A stretch of DNA of 64,000 nucleotides from the NCBI GenBank assembly GCA_030159075.1, contig BROG01000026.1, forward strand, positions 1,457,501 to 1,521,500, given 5' to 3'. Made by a program: the position numbers and the translations under genes. The notes below the pieces were generated by a model. The model was given only the letters and a program-made list of their open reading frames with translations, made no database searches and was not told where the DNA came from. Source of the stretch: Atrina japonica (lineage: Eukaryota; Mollusca; Bivalvia; Pterioida; Pinnidae). Within the stretch, counting starts at the first letter, position 1. Each line of letters opens with the position of its first letter. Shown piece by piece: positions 12,412-24,900 of this stretch.

Positions 12412-12575
12412 GTAGCTCAGTTGGTAGAAGGCCAAATCTTTGATATGAATGTCCCTGGTTCGATCAATGATCATGCCTGATTTTCAGAGGTGAGATTTCA
12501 TTTCCTGTCCGCACAACTCTATATCTAGATACAGGGTAAATGGTCTAGGATGTGCAGTTTGATTACTTTTGTCAA
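12412..12575 (+). repeat. tRNA-derived SINE, third type
   Basis: Box A GAGTAGCTCAGTTGGTAGAA and box B GGTTCGATC at tRNA-like spacing, followed by a non-tRNA body. The acceptor stem does not close, so it is not called as a tRNA gene. Confidence 0.55.
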
Positions 12576-12924
12576 GAGTGTACAAGTGTAGTAGCATTTA
12601 AAATGCTGATGGAAATAAGGACCACACTGTCTCTTTCCGTCTCACAGGGACAAGTGGCAAGGGGTTTAAAAGTAGTCATGCCGCTTGTTAAATCAAGCCA
12701 AAGTAAGCAATCTAATCATACAGCCAGGTAATTGATCCATGACATTAAAAGTGATTTATAAATGGATCATATGAAACCTCCTAGAAAATTAATAAATTCT
12801 CACTTTTAAACTTGTGGGAAAACTATGGTATGTCCAATGTTTCAAAGTTTTTTTACCTTGTGTATTTCTATAATCATTGTAATTTATGATTGGTTTCATT
12901 TAACTGTTTACTTGACCTATCACA

Positions 12925-13155
12925 GAGCTGTCAAATTTGCCTTTATCAAGGTGTGATCTACAAATCAAATTGCACTCTATTAAGGTATGGTCCAGAAGTC
13001 AAATTGTACTCTAATGATAATCTAGTCCACAAGTGAAAAAGTACCACAATAATGGAATAATCCACAAGTCAAATTGTACTCTAATGATAATCTAGTCCAC
13101 AAGTTAAAAAGTACCACTATAATGGAATAATCCACAAGTCAAATTGTACCCTAAT
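12925..13155. repeat. 70-bp tandem repeat, about three copies
   Basis: Units of tctagtccacaagt...aaaagtaccac...aatggaataatccacaagtcaaattgtactctaatgataa recur with a 70-base step (13021 and 13091), with a degenerate copy upstream. Confidence 0.85.
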
Positions 13156-13508
13156 GGTTGTATGGAAAGGTTGGTGCAGTTAATAGATATATTTTATGAG
13201 AAATAATTAGTAGGATTTCATAAAATTTTCTGAAACAGCATTGACTGCCGTCTTTTTTTTATGTGTGTCTATTTATAGACATATGCCTGTTTGATGTGGG
13301 TAGAATTATAGTGAATTGAATTAATACTTTTTTTGTACAATACAGTTCTGTCTAACCTCAAATTTAAAGTTTATGGGGTCATCCATTGAATTAAAATGTA
13401 GGACATTATTTGTGTGTTCAAAATCTTTTTAAATTTCTTTTCAGTCAGTTTTTATTAACTGATTCTTTTATTCAAACAATTTTTAAGGAATGAGTTAAAA
13501 AACAAATA

Positions 13509-13686
13509 CAGTAAAACCTGCTATAGTGCCACCTCTGTATAAGGATTGCCTGTCTATAAAGGCCAGTTTTGAAAAGTACCATGCCTGCATACTTTAAGTA
13601 AATTAAACCTGTGTATAAGGGTCACCTGCATATAAAGGCCAATATTTTCTGGTCCCTTGGGTGGCCCCTTTATACAGGTTTTACTG
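13509..13686. mobile_element. 178-bp TA-flanked MITE, copy 2
   Basis: TA at 13507-13508 and 13687-13688; ends CAGTAAAACCTG on both sides. It carries acctctgtataaggattgcc and ggtcccttgggtggcccctt. Same length as the copies at 8953, 15353 and 17660. Confidence 0.88.
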
Positions 13687-13759
13687 TAATGTAATGAAGC
13701 TCTAAATAGATAATGTATAAATGCCATAACATACACAAATAAGCCTATGTCAGTCAGTA

Positions 13760-14671
13760 CAGTCAAACTTGCATTAATGGTCACCTCTGTATAAAGGGCA
13801 CCTGTATATAAAGGCCACTCAACCATAACCTTTGTTAACTTATTGTAAGAAATTGAAATTTATGCAAGATATTGCAGTATGCTGAAATAAAATATTTGTT
13901 TAAAATGTTCCTAACAACCAACATCGGGTAGCGAACTCGCGTCCTTTGCATTGGTGGTCAGTTGTCTTGACCATTGAGCCACCTGGAATGTTCATTACGA
14001 TTAGTGGTTTAATGCATATAAGACTATGTCCGATGAGTGAAATTCAACAATAAATGATTAAATTTTCCTAAATTGAAATTGAATTTATTGAAGTTGATAA
14101 ATTCATGTTACTTATTTATTTTACATATCACATAATATTATCAAATGAAATTGGAAGTTAATTAGTTTAATTAATATCTACAATTCTATTGGCTTATAAA
14201 GTTAGATCAAACAATCGCAATAGTCTCAATCTTGGAAGAAACAGTGATTTTTTTGTTGAAGGCTTTTCATCTGCCAAATTTATACGATTCTCCTGCAATC
14301 TCTGCAAATTCTTATAAAGGAGGTTGATGAACGAAAGCATCTATTCCATTAGACGATACAAGTATTCCAAAAATGTGTGACAGAAATTGTATGTCATGAT
14401 GCTCCTTACTTAGGACCACCATCTTATATTGTACTTCGTACTTCATATTTCGTACTTCATACTTCGTATACCGTTTATACCCCATGTTGAATACATCACA
14501 TTGTGCCAAACTTATGACCAATAAACTGTAATACGATAAATGATTGAACTGACCATCGACCTTTTGTTGTGTTACATTATTATAATAAAAAATCTCTTTA
14601 TAAAGATCACCTGTCTATAATAGCCACATTTGCTTGTATCCTTGAGTGGCCTATATAGACAAGTTTGACTG
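13760..14671. mobile_element. 178-bp-family MITE split by a roughly 730-bp insertion
   Basis: The left half 13760 to about 13845 begins CAGTCAAACTTG (TA before it). The right half, about 14576-14671, ends CAAGTTTGACTG followed by TA. Together the halves give about 178 bases and line up with the intact copy at 15353-15530. The intervening DNA includes a tRNA-like SINE head on the minus strand (13918-13985). Confidence 0.7.
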
Positions 14672-14720
14672 TATTGTCAAAATCTTGATCAAATATTGAA
14701 AAGCATAGTGAAAAACAATA

Positions 14721-14992
14721 CAGTGGAACCTCACTTAAACAACACCACACCTAGGAGACTGCCTCACTTAGGAGACCGCCTCACTTAGAAGACCGCCTCA
14801 CTTAGGAGACCGCCTCACTTAGGAGACCGCCTCACTTAGGAGACCACCTCGTATTCAAGACCATAAATATGTAGTCTCTTGAAAATTTCCTGATAAATAT
14901 TTAATTAGACAGACCCTCACCTAAGAGACCACCTCATTAATCAGACCTCTTTTAGCGAATCATTTAGGTGGTCTTATTAGTGAAGTTCCACT
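14721..14992. mobile_element. MITE with internal 17-bp tandem repeat
   Basis: Ends CAGTGGAACCTCACTTAA and, inverted, AAGTGGAACTTCACTAA. Inside, CTTAGGAGACCGCCTCA is repeated about five times (14760-14850). The repeated text itself derives from the terminal sequence type. Confidence 0.75.
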
Positions 14993-15352
14993 TTATTTTA
15001 ATAATTAATTAGAAAACCCTCAAAAGAGAATCATTTTCTGGCGAAATCATTTAGGTCAATTCACTTTATTTTATTTGAAAATCTATATATAGTTTTCTGG
15101 GGAAATGGACAATATTTCTTTATATAGATGATTATGGACATGACCATTTCTGATGAATATTTTAACATTGAATAAAATAAAGAAACGTTACTAAATGTAC
15201 ATTGATGCAGTATTAGGGATGGATTCAGGGTTTTTAAAGAGGGGATGGAAGTTGCCAGAATTACTTGAAAGCAAAAATGAAAAAAAAATAATTACCTTTT
15301 AAGGCACACACATGCAGTCACACACATACACACACATTCTTATATATACATA

Positions 15353-15530
15353 CAGTCAAACTTGCTTTAAAGACCAACTCTGAATAAAGGGCATCTGCAT
15401 ATGGAGGTCATTCAAACATAACCTTTTTTTAACTTTTTTATAATGAATAAACCTCTTTATAAAGGTCACCTGCCTATAGCAGCTACTTTTGCCTGTTCCC
15501 TTGAGTGGCCTCTACAGACAAGTTTGACTG
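15353..15530. mobile_element. 178-bp TA-flanked MITE, copy 3
   Basis: TA at 15351-15352 and 15531-15532; perfect 12-base ends CAGTCAAACTTG / CAAGTTTGACTG. The interior shares taaacctctttataaaggtc and ttcccttgagtggcctctac with 14576-14671 and 35075-35249. Confidence 0.9.
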
Positions 15531-15537
15531 TAAAATT

Positions 15538-15728
15538 CAGTGAAACCTGTTTTAAGAGACCACCCTATTTGCCACTGAAACTCAGACTGAATACATGGTC
15601 CATCAAAAGATCAGGTTTTGCTTTAGTTAAATGATAATTTATAGTGGTTTTCAGAATGGGATATCATAAGACAGCCAGGTGCTCTTTTGTAATAATGTAA
15701 AAGTAGTTTCTCAAGACAGGTTCCACTG
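15538..15728. mobile_element. MITE related to the 178-bp family, 191 bp
   Basis: Starts CAGTGAAACCTGTTTTAAGA and ends CTCAAGACAGGTTCCACTG. It lies only seven bases after the previous MITE. A similar element is at about 52285-52440 (gagagaccacatgtctggag, aagacaggttccactgtaat). Confidence 0.7.
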
Positions 15729-15739
15729 TGTGATATATG

Positions 15740-17640
15740 TATATATAAATAGAATATCCATAATCCACATACATGTATACACAACAAGATGGTATTACAC
15801 AATATCCATTATCTTGTTCTACTTTCACAAGTTTATCTCTGTACATTTTTGTATCATTCATACAACCACTTTCCAATCCAAAATTTGGTCATACAATTTT
15901 CTCCATTATGACTATATTAAGTCGGTCATTTTAAATACCCGAAACATTAGGAGTCACCCTTTTGTTGACATTTTGATATTTCCCTGAAGCTCCAATGTTT
16001 GTTTTAGCCTTGAGTATCTGATAATGGATTTCATCTGTTTCTTATCGATGACAAAACATTTTATTACCGCATGTTAATGAATTATCACTGTGTATATATG
16101 TTTAACAGTATCAGATTAATTGTTGATGACGATAGTACTGACATTAGAGTGACCCTGTTTTTACGGTAGTTCAACCATGTGATAACTATTTCACCTGAAT
16201 TTTTTATTAGTCAATATGTGACTCAAATACATTTTGACCTATTTTGATGTAATTCAATAATCCAAGCAGAGACCAATCTAGGTCTGTTTTACTGCCGTTT
16301 AATGACCATGATCACCTTCACCTCTATAACAATTGATTAAAAAGTCCCCTATTTAAGAAAGAATATCATAAGATGCCATAAACCCTCCCAGAATAAAACA
16401 TTTTGCATCCATTTTCAAAAATATTTGAAGTCAGTATTTCACTTAATGTTCTGAAAGGTACTTTTCCTTAAAATCTAGATTAATCCCTGCCAAGCCTTCT
16501 CTTTTTCCTATTCTCTCCTTCTCTTTGTGGGTTTTAATGAAGATATCCTAATGGGTGGAATTATTTGGGGTTAATTTCAATAGACCATTTCCCATGACAG
16601 CACATCACACAATGTCATTATGATTGGTTATTTTTGCGTTAACCTGGGAAAAAAGACCACATACCATCCCAGAGGATCCAATTTTTGTTTTTTATTTGTG
16701 AGAAGCAAGTTAGTTATCCACTGTATCATCTCAAAACACTTACCACATAGGGAAGGATGTGAAATTTAATGAGACACAAATTAACCTGATTCAGCAGAAT
16801 GTCCGACTTCATTCTGTGGACAACAACATATAAATACAAAATTAGATTTTGGTCCGCCAGTGTCTTTGACACAGTCCATGGACAGCATGGCTGTAAGATG
16901 TTGATACAAAATGTTGGTCTACAAGACTTCAAGGTCACATAACCAGACCACTTTGGATTAATAGACATCTCAGTTCTAATAGGTGGACCTAAGTATACTA
17001 GACCTCTAACTACAATAGTTGGATTTAATTTAAGAATTTGTACTTTAGACTACTTAGACATTTAGGCCAGACAATTGTAGTTTGGACTACATTAGATTCT
17101 ATGGTGTAATAACTGGAAGTGCAAATGAATTGTATTACCTAACTAGAGAAAAATGTTTAATTTCCTACCCTTCAAAGCTTCTTGGTCCTTCTTAATCAAA
17201 CTTTGGTCGATCAAACTTCAAGGCCTATCTATCAACTGATATACTTTTAAAAATTATTATTTTTTGTTGAGGACTTAATTTTGGGGGTTTTTTTTGTAAC
17301 CAAAAGAATGAAAATAAATCCAAGGCAAAAATTTGTACTTGAAGAACAGACAATAGGATATTTCATAATGAATAGACCTCAAGCTGTAATGGCCAATATA
17401 TACCTATAGGTCTACCAAGGTAAATTGGCACATATTTACAAACACAACGAGTCTAAATCAAATCATAACAGGGGTGACAAGTTACTTCTCGTGACAGAAG
17501 TATTAGAGATTCAGTAATGCATGGAGTCTGTGCAAGGTAATATGTTTTACCTGTACAACCTATTTTTGGAAGGTAGACGGTATTGTTTTGGTTTCTGACT
17601 AAACCAAGATGTGCCACTTTACCTTGGTACACCTATACCT
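15740..17640. other. Non-coding upstream of the ATPase gene; includes half of an inverted repeat pair
   Basis: No exon recognised. 17395-17640 (ggtctaccaaggtaaattgg, tgcatggagtctgtgcaagg) is inverted relative to 24190-24420. No TATA/Inr arrangement could be tied to the gene. Confidence 0.4.
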
Positions 17641-17659
17641 CTGTATTAATGTACATGTA

Positions 17660-17837
17660 CAGTGAAACCTGCTTTAGAGACCACCTGTGTATAAAAAACA
17701 CCTGGTCACAAAGACCATTATTTGCTGCCCAGAATAGTACCAGTTGCATAAAAATCAACCTCTGTATTCAGAGCAACTTCCTAAAAAGACTAGGTTTGTG
17801 GTGTCCCTAAAGGGGTCTTTATATACAAGTTTAACTG
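17660..17837. mobile_element. 178-bp TA-flanked MITE, copy 4
   Basis: TA at 17658-17659 and 17838-17839. Begins CAGTGAAACCTG and ends CAAGTTTAACTG. Inside: tttagagaccacctgtgtat, then ggtctttatatacaagttta. Exactly 178 bases. Confidence 0.87.
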
Positions 17838-18121
17838 TATTATACAAGTTAACAATCCATGTAATGTGCTTATTATATTTCATTCATCAAACACTGAGCT
17901 GGAACCATGCATTTTATTTGCTCAGGAAAGCTTATGGCTCACAGTCAACGAAAATTAAAGTCAACAAAATAAATTTGTTATTGAAGGAAAAAGCAGGAAA
18001 ATTCAAACGTATGAGAATATATGATTTTTCAGTATGCCTCGAGTTCCATGATTGAATTTTGTGCACCTTTATTTCAGATTTTAATCAAATAATGGGACTA
18101 ACTGCTCAATTCATTTTACAG

Positions 18122-18289
18122 GAAATTTACGGATACTATCCAAGCCTTTTCCGTAAAGTCATTATTTGGTTCTTCATCATCATCACTGTGGGATTTCTCC
18201 GACTCTTCTTCTTTTGGCTCCCTCATTTATTCATCAAGTCTACTCATCGGAAAGTTTCCATGGCTGAAGCCAAAGTTGTCCTCCTCAAG
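18122..18289 (+). CDS. ATP13A2/3-like: P5B ATPase exon 1 of the window (N-terminal membrane hairpin)
   Basis: Encodes 56 residues beginning [12 protein letters not shown] and ending KVVLLK. The hydrophobic run [20 protein letters not shown] is the membrane-inserted N-terminal segment of P5B pumps. The acceptor is ttttacag at 18114-18121 and the donor is gtaagt. A second usable acceptor (tttcag, ending 18077) or an in-frame ATG at 18092 would add a few residues. The family usually has a short acidic stretch before this point, so an upstream non-coding or start exon is possible. Ends in phase 0. Confidence 0.92.
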
Positions 18290-18898
18290 GTAAGTCTACA
18301 AGATTTAAATATTGAAGTTAAATTTTTAATCACAGAAACATTATACAATGTACACTGTATCTTAGATATACCTGGGTTTGTTCCTGTTTAATTTATGCTA
18401 TTTTCACTTGAGGGCAAATTTTGCATGAAGATTTCAAGCTAAAGAACTTAAACATGAAAATTAATTCCAATTACAATATTAACAGATCAGATATGAATGC
18501 TTTTCCATTGTAAAAAGGAGAAAGTGATCAGGGGGCAAAATTTCCAGGCATACATTACTTTATTATCGAGTAACAGTTGTAAACATGGATATTATCACTA
18601 GGATAATTTTTTAAATCTAGCCAAACATTTCACTTTGGATTGATTTATGCTGAAATCAATTCAGTAGTTATAAAACTTAAACATATCTGCATTGACTAAA
18701 TTGTGCATCTAGCTGTTTATTTTTTGCGTAATTTCACAAAGAAACAATTGTACAGGTAATACCTCAACATGGACATAAGTTTTATACACCTGTAATATAT
18801 AGCATTTCTGACACTCTACTGTTAACGTTGTGTGTGTGTGTGTGAGTAGGTGTATGTGTATGTTTTTTCATGTGTGTGTGTGTGTGTCGTTAGTAGTA

Positions 18899-18952
<54 letters not shown>

Positions 18953-21900
18953 CTGTATGTTTTTTCATGTTATTTTTATGACCAGGTCATTTTGTCCTGA
19001 CCTTTACTAAAATGGACAGGTATTTGTGCATCTCGTAACCAAAATTTGACATTCATTTTGTCTACTTAAAAGAAAAAATAAAAGTAAAGTGTCGTTAGTC
19101 ATTTTAGTAATTTATATACGAAATGAAAAGAGTGAGAGAATTTATATATATATTGATATATATATAAATAAGGCTAGCTATCAAATATAACGGGATTATA
19201 TATATATATATATAAGTATATATATTGGAAATATATATATATATATATACTACATACATACACGCACAAATGTACAGAGTTTGTTACAGTGAAACTTGCA
19301 TATAACAACTTCCTTAGGGATGCCAGAAAACTGGTCTTTATAGAAAGGTGGTCTTTATATAGAGGTTGATTTGTACACAAATTGTACTATTATGACCAGG
19401 TGGTCACAAAAGCAGGTTTGAGTATGTATGTGAACTGTGTGTAAAGGTATATTTAAAGGAAATTTATATATATTTCCTATATGTAATGTCCATATATAAG
19501 TAAGCAATATATGTATACTAAACTTGAGATATATATATATATATACATTTCTGCATATATATATACAGGTACATGTAAATTTGTATGTGGTAGAGATTCA
19601 AACGATTGAAATCTCAAAGTCTGTTTTGAATTTTGATAATGCCATTGGTTATATATACAGTAAAATGACTGTCTATAAGTGGCCATTAGAAGTATTAGGT
19701 TCACCTCTGTATAAGGGAGCTTTTCCATTACAATCTTGGTCAAGACTGATCTTTCAAAAGTCAAAGATTTTGACTATAAAGGCATCTATACTAATATCAT
19801 TGAGTTACTCACAGGAACTCTATGCCTTTTTTGGGTCCAGTTTTTATTTACTTTACTTGAATAATTTTATTTAAGTCTGCTCATTTTCAGAGTACTTCAC
19901 CTAAATTAATACCTATGTATAAGGGCTGTCATCTGCACATAAAGCTCAATATTTTCTAGTCCACTTGGGTAGCCATACATGTATATGCAGGTTTTAAGTG
20001 TAAACACTGTGTGCCATGAAAAAAATCTTTATTTGAAATGTGTATATATATATATATTATATATATAGTACTATATTGCCCGCCGGATGGTTTCATATAT
20101 ATATATATTTATAATTTTAAAACCTTGTGCCTTATTCAGTAACTGATATGTTTGTCTATAAACTGCTACACATGTACAGGTATTAATGCAAACCATGTAC
20201 CAGTTAAATCTGAACTATTTGAACTAATTCAATGACCTTGTTTATTTGTAGGACCAGTATTTACAATGGTTTGTGGCTAAAGTCAACATCGACCACAAAG
20301 AAGGGGCACAGTAAGTGCATTAAAGTCATTCTATCAGTAAATGCACTCATTGTAGCCACTGTGGGTGGATTGTTAACATATTTTCAACTTCTTCTCAAGA
20401 ACCAGCTGGTCAATTATAACCAAACTTCGTGGGAAGTATACCCATGTGAAGGTGAAGTTTGCAAATTAAAGGGGCTGGGACTCATAGGGACCTTTAAAGG
20501 GCCGAACTTGGTACATCTTTAAAAATCTTCTCGTGTTTTAACTAATGATCATTAGCTTTCAAATATTGTTTGCATGATTGTGAAGTCTATATCTAAAAAT
20601 TTTGTAAAGGAAAACAAAATATACCCATAAATGAACCACTAGAGGATGCTTCAGTAATATATAGGGTACAGTTTTATACAAGTGGCTTTATAATTAAAAA
20701 CTGATAGACTTTTTGTGTACAAAGATAGATGTATATGAGAAAATTGTTAGAAATTATCTAAGGATAATTTTGACAAGATTTCAAGATCTTGGGGTCAAAG
20801 GTCAAGGTCACAGGCACCTAAGTAGACAGAAAATGTTTTTCATCAAATTATAGACATTTTTCCACTTCTTCTCAAGAACCAGTGGACTGATTTTAACCAA
20901 ATTCGACAGGATTTGTATACAAAGATGTATGAAAAAGTTGTTAGGAATTATTTAAGGATCATTGTGACAAGACTTCATGTCATGGGTCAAAGGTCAAAGT
21001 CATAGACACATTTTCCACCTTTTCTCAAGAACAATGTGAAAGTTTTAACCAAAGTGGACTAAAACATTGCATATCTTTAAAAATTGTTTTCTCATAAACC
21101 AGTGATCAAATGGCTTTCAAAACTGCTTAATATTTGCAAATGAAAAGGTATAAGGACCAATTAGTCTCCAAAAAGGGCCTAAAGATTTTACATCTTTAAA
21201 AAAAATCTTTTCAGGAACCAATGATCAGTTTAATCTCACTGTATCATGTTTTATCCAGGTGACCATTAAGGCCCATTGTCCTAAACAAGACCTTGAACTG
21301 CAATCTGGTCACATCACTTTTAGCAGATGCTTGTTTTAATACATGAAAAAAGAAATGTCTGAACAGGTGTAATTCAATGCACCTATACATGTATGAATGT
21401 ATTTAAGGTATACAAATATCAGGATATCCATCGGTAAACTTCACATCTAGATCTTTACGCTTGTCTGGTTGTCTAGCACCTGACCGTTTTGCAGTTAGGC
21501 AAATTAAATTTTTTCACCTTTGTTGAAGGAAACAAGATAAAATCATCAGGAAAAAAACCTTGATTTCAATAGAATAAATATATGAGAAAGTCATACCAAA
21601 TTAAATGGCCAGTTTTCATTGATTAGGTAGAAAACCCAATCACAATGTACCTGGGAAGAGATCACCAGCCTTCCACAAGTAAACTGGCAAAATATCTCAC
21701 AATATCTGCTTAGGTTCTAGCTGGGCCTGAAACCTGTATTAACTAGAGGTGCAATACTTCTTCAATGCACCTTTGCACAGTTTTGCACATTTATAAACCA
21801 TGAGAAAAATGCTTTATGTTCTAACATAAGTGAACACTAAATTGATCAACCCTGTAAAATCAGACATTTAAATGTCTCGAACTAGTATTGATGGCAGTAA

Positions 21901-24900
21901 AACAGTCAACCTGAACATATAACACCTTCTGAAACGTGAGAATATCACACTTATTCAGTCTTTGATTATATATGATTATCATGTGACTTAAATTGGCTGT
22001 CCTTTGTTCTTAAAATAGTGCATATAGGTTCAGCGAAATTGATATTCACCACTAGAGTAGTTAAACATAGACCTGGATTGATGTAGATTGATCTATAAAA
22101 CGGGACATCACAATGCTTTTAAAGGTCATAGAATAATGAACTGAATCAGCAAAATTGGCTCATATTAATTGACCTTGTCCATTGTACATCCACCCACACT
22201 ATAATGGCCACTTAAGGGAACAGGCAAAAGTAACTGTTATAGACAGGTGGCCTTTATAAAGAGGTTTATTCATTATAAAAAAAAAGTTAACAAAAAATAT
22301 GTTTGAATGGCTTTAATGCAAGTTTGACTTTACTTAAATAGACATTTTCTGTCTATATCTAAGTAACCAAGTTAAATAAGCAGCCATGTAACAAAAACAA
22401 TTAAAGACTAAAGTAGGCCAGTATTATACACTTATTTACTGGCTATGAGGGCAATAGCAAGTTTATTGTCCTCCGAGACACTGACTATTTCCCCGCCCCG
22501 AATTGGAGGGAGTGGTTGGTGTTGAGGGGACCATAAACTTGCTACTGTCCAAATAGCCAGTAAATAATTGTTTTATTATACAGAAATCATTACTGATTCT
22601 AAATCGTCCAATACTTTTTTATAGATTGATTTCAGAGAGGGATGCAAGCATTCTTCAGATGTGGTCATTCTCTTATGATAAACAATCATTCGGAAGTCTT
22701 GGTTACGAGTCAATGGAAACGGTAAAATAATAGTATTCTGAATCAAAGTACTGAAAGTACTGATACGAGTTGATGGCAATCGTAAGTTTTAATGAGGTAT
22801 AATACACTCAGTATACTGAATACTCTTTAATTTGGTAAAATTAGGTTTTACAAAAAAAGTAACTAAAAATTGGGTCAGACATTTGGCCTAACGTGAATAC
22901 TGGTGGCTTATTTATTATGCAACAAACTACATAGATCAGCGATATGATTATAAAATCTTGTGTTTATAAACATTGTTTCATGGATATTAAATTTCTATGC
23001 GACAGGGCAGAATTATACCCTAACACTAGACTTCCTATCAGTAGCCTTAAATATCTAGGTCAATAGTGTACATGTAAAACATTTTCCTACTGTTCAAAGA
23101 CTGCCACAAGTTTCTCATCAGTTAAGATCATGTGAATGAGGAATGATGCAACTTGTATGTCCAACTTCACAGACAGATCTTGCCAATACACAGTAAGGGA
23201 AACTTGACCAAAACTCATTAGCATATTAATGGTGCACAAGAATTGTTAACAGTCCAGTCTAAGGCTTTGAAAGTCAATTCTATCACAAGATTATAATGGT
23301 AAAAAATAATTGAAAAGAAACATTCTAAAGCAAATTTTTAATATCTTAAAATTCATAAAGGACGTCGAACTGACCTTTAATAGCATATATTTCAACAAGT
23401 CTTGTAGACATATATTTTTCAGCGAATTGTTATACTATGTTTTCGTCATTTTAAAAAGCAAAAATATACAAATAAAAGTAATTTGGAAATTTCAATCTTG
23501 AAGTTGAGTTTATGTTGCTGAAATGCACATACATGTGTAATTTTGTGCCAATATAATGTATTATTAACCCCATACTGCAAAATGTGGTTTGACTTGTTCC
23601 CAATAAACAACTTAGCATAACATAACTGCCTTGATGTTCCATTAACTTGTAAAAATCATTTACTGTAAATCATCCAATGAGATCATAGAGTATGGAAAAA
23701 TGTTCACGTCCAGTTAATATCTCTTGAAACTATTAACCAGTTAATCATTCTTGAAACTATTAACCAATTACTAGTCCTTTTTGAGACAGTTTCGTAAAGA
23801 AATAGTAAATTTATTTATCTGTAATTCTATACAGAAAACACACACTGAGGTATCATAACAGAAGTTATCAACCCTCAAAATGTATATTCACCTCACTTTC
23901 AGGCTCGGGGAAATAATTTTTCTCAGGTTGAAGAATTTTGATAAAGACCTACGTAAAAGTCTATAACATGACTAAGCTTTTAAATATTTCCTGCATGTTT
24001 ATTGATGTGTGTTTATTTTTTGTTTATTTGTTTGTTTAATTTTTAGTTCACCTGAGGTGAGTTACAGTCATCACTCATTGTCCAGTGTTAATCATTAACT
24101 TAATTTTCTTATATTTGACTTTTCTTTTCTGAAACCCCTAAAGAGAACTTGACAAAATTTTCCAGGTAGCAAGTTCTCAGCATCCCCTACAGGTCTACCA
24201 AGGTAAAGTGGCAAATCCAGTTTCTGTCCAAAACCAAAATAATATGGTCTATTTTCCAAAAATAGGTTGTACAGATAAAACATATTGCCTTGCATGGACT
24301 CCATGCATTACAGAAGCTACATGTATAATAATGTGTCATCAAGAGGCTGTCATTCCTGTTATGATTTAATTTAGACTCATTGTGTTTGTAGATATATGTG
24401 CACATTTACCTTGTTAGGCCTCTAATAAGTTGTGTTTTTCAGCTGGATTGGCTGAGGGTTGGGACCAGGGTGGTGCAAAAAAGGTAAAAAATGTACTCCT
24501 CTTTGAAAATCTTCTCCTCCAGTACCATTGTACATATTGACAAATGATTTGTATCTGTGTAATCTACATGGATGTTTGATTCAAGTTTGTGTTTCTATTA
24601 AAGGGATGGTTTACCCTAAACACAAGTTGGGATTATTTGAAAGAGATAATCTTCCTGATTCCAAAACCAAAAAAATATTTTCAATTGGACCACGCATTTG
24701 CAAGAAATCAACTTTTAAAGTTCAAAATTAAGCTACTATGGGGAAATTCCACTTTGTGATAGAGGGCGCTGTTTTTGTGACGTAGGTTACACCGTTTCTG
24801 AATAGCCAACAAGCCAGGAAAACACGCTCTGTAATTCTTTGTTTTCACTTCTTTTTTTATCACCACTTTATGGAAATACCAGCATCCTATGTCCCCAGCT

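Noticed and set aside
12412..12490. Functional tRNA gene
   Set aside because: Box A and B are present but the acceptor and anticodon stems do not pair, and a SINE body follows.
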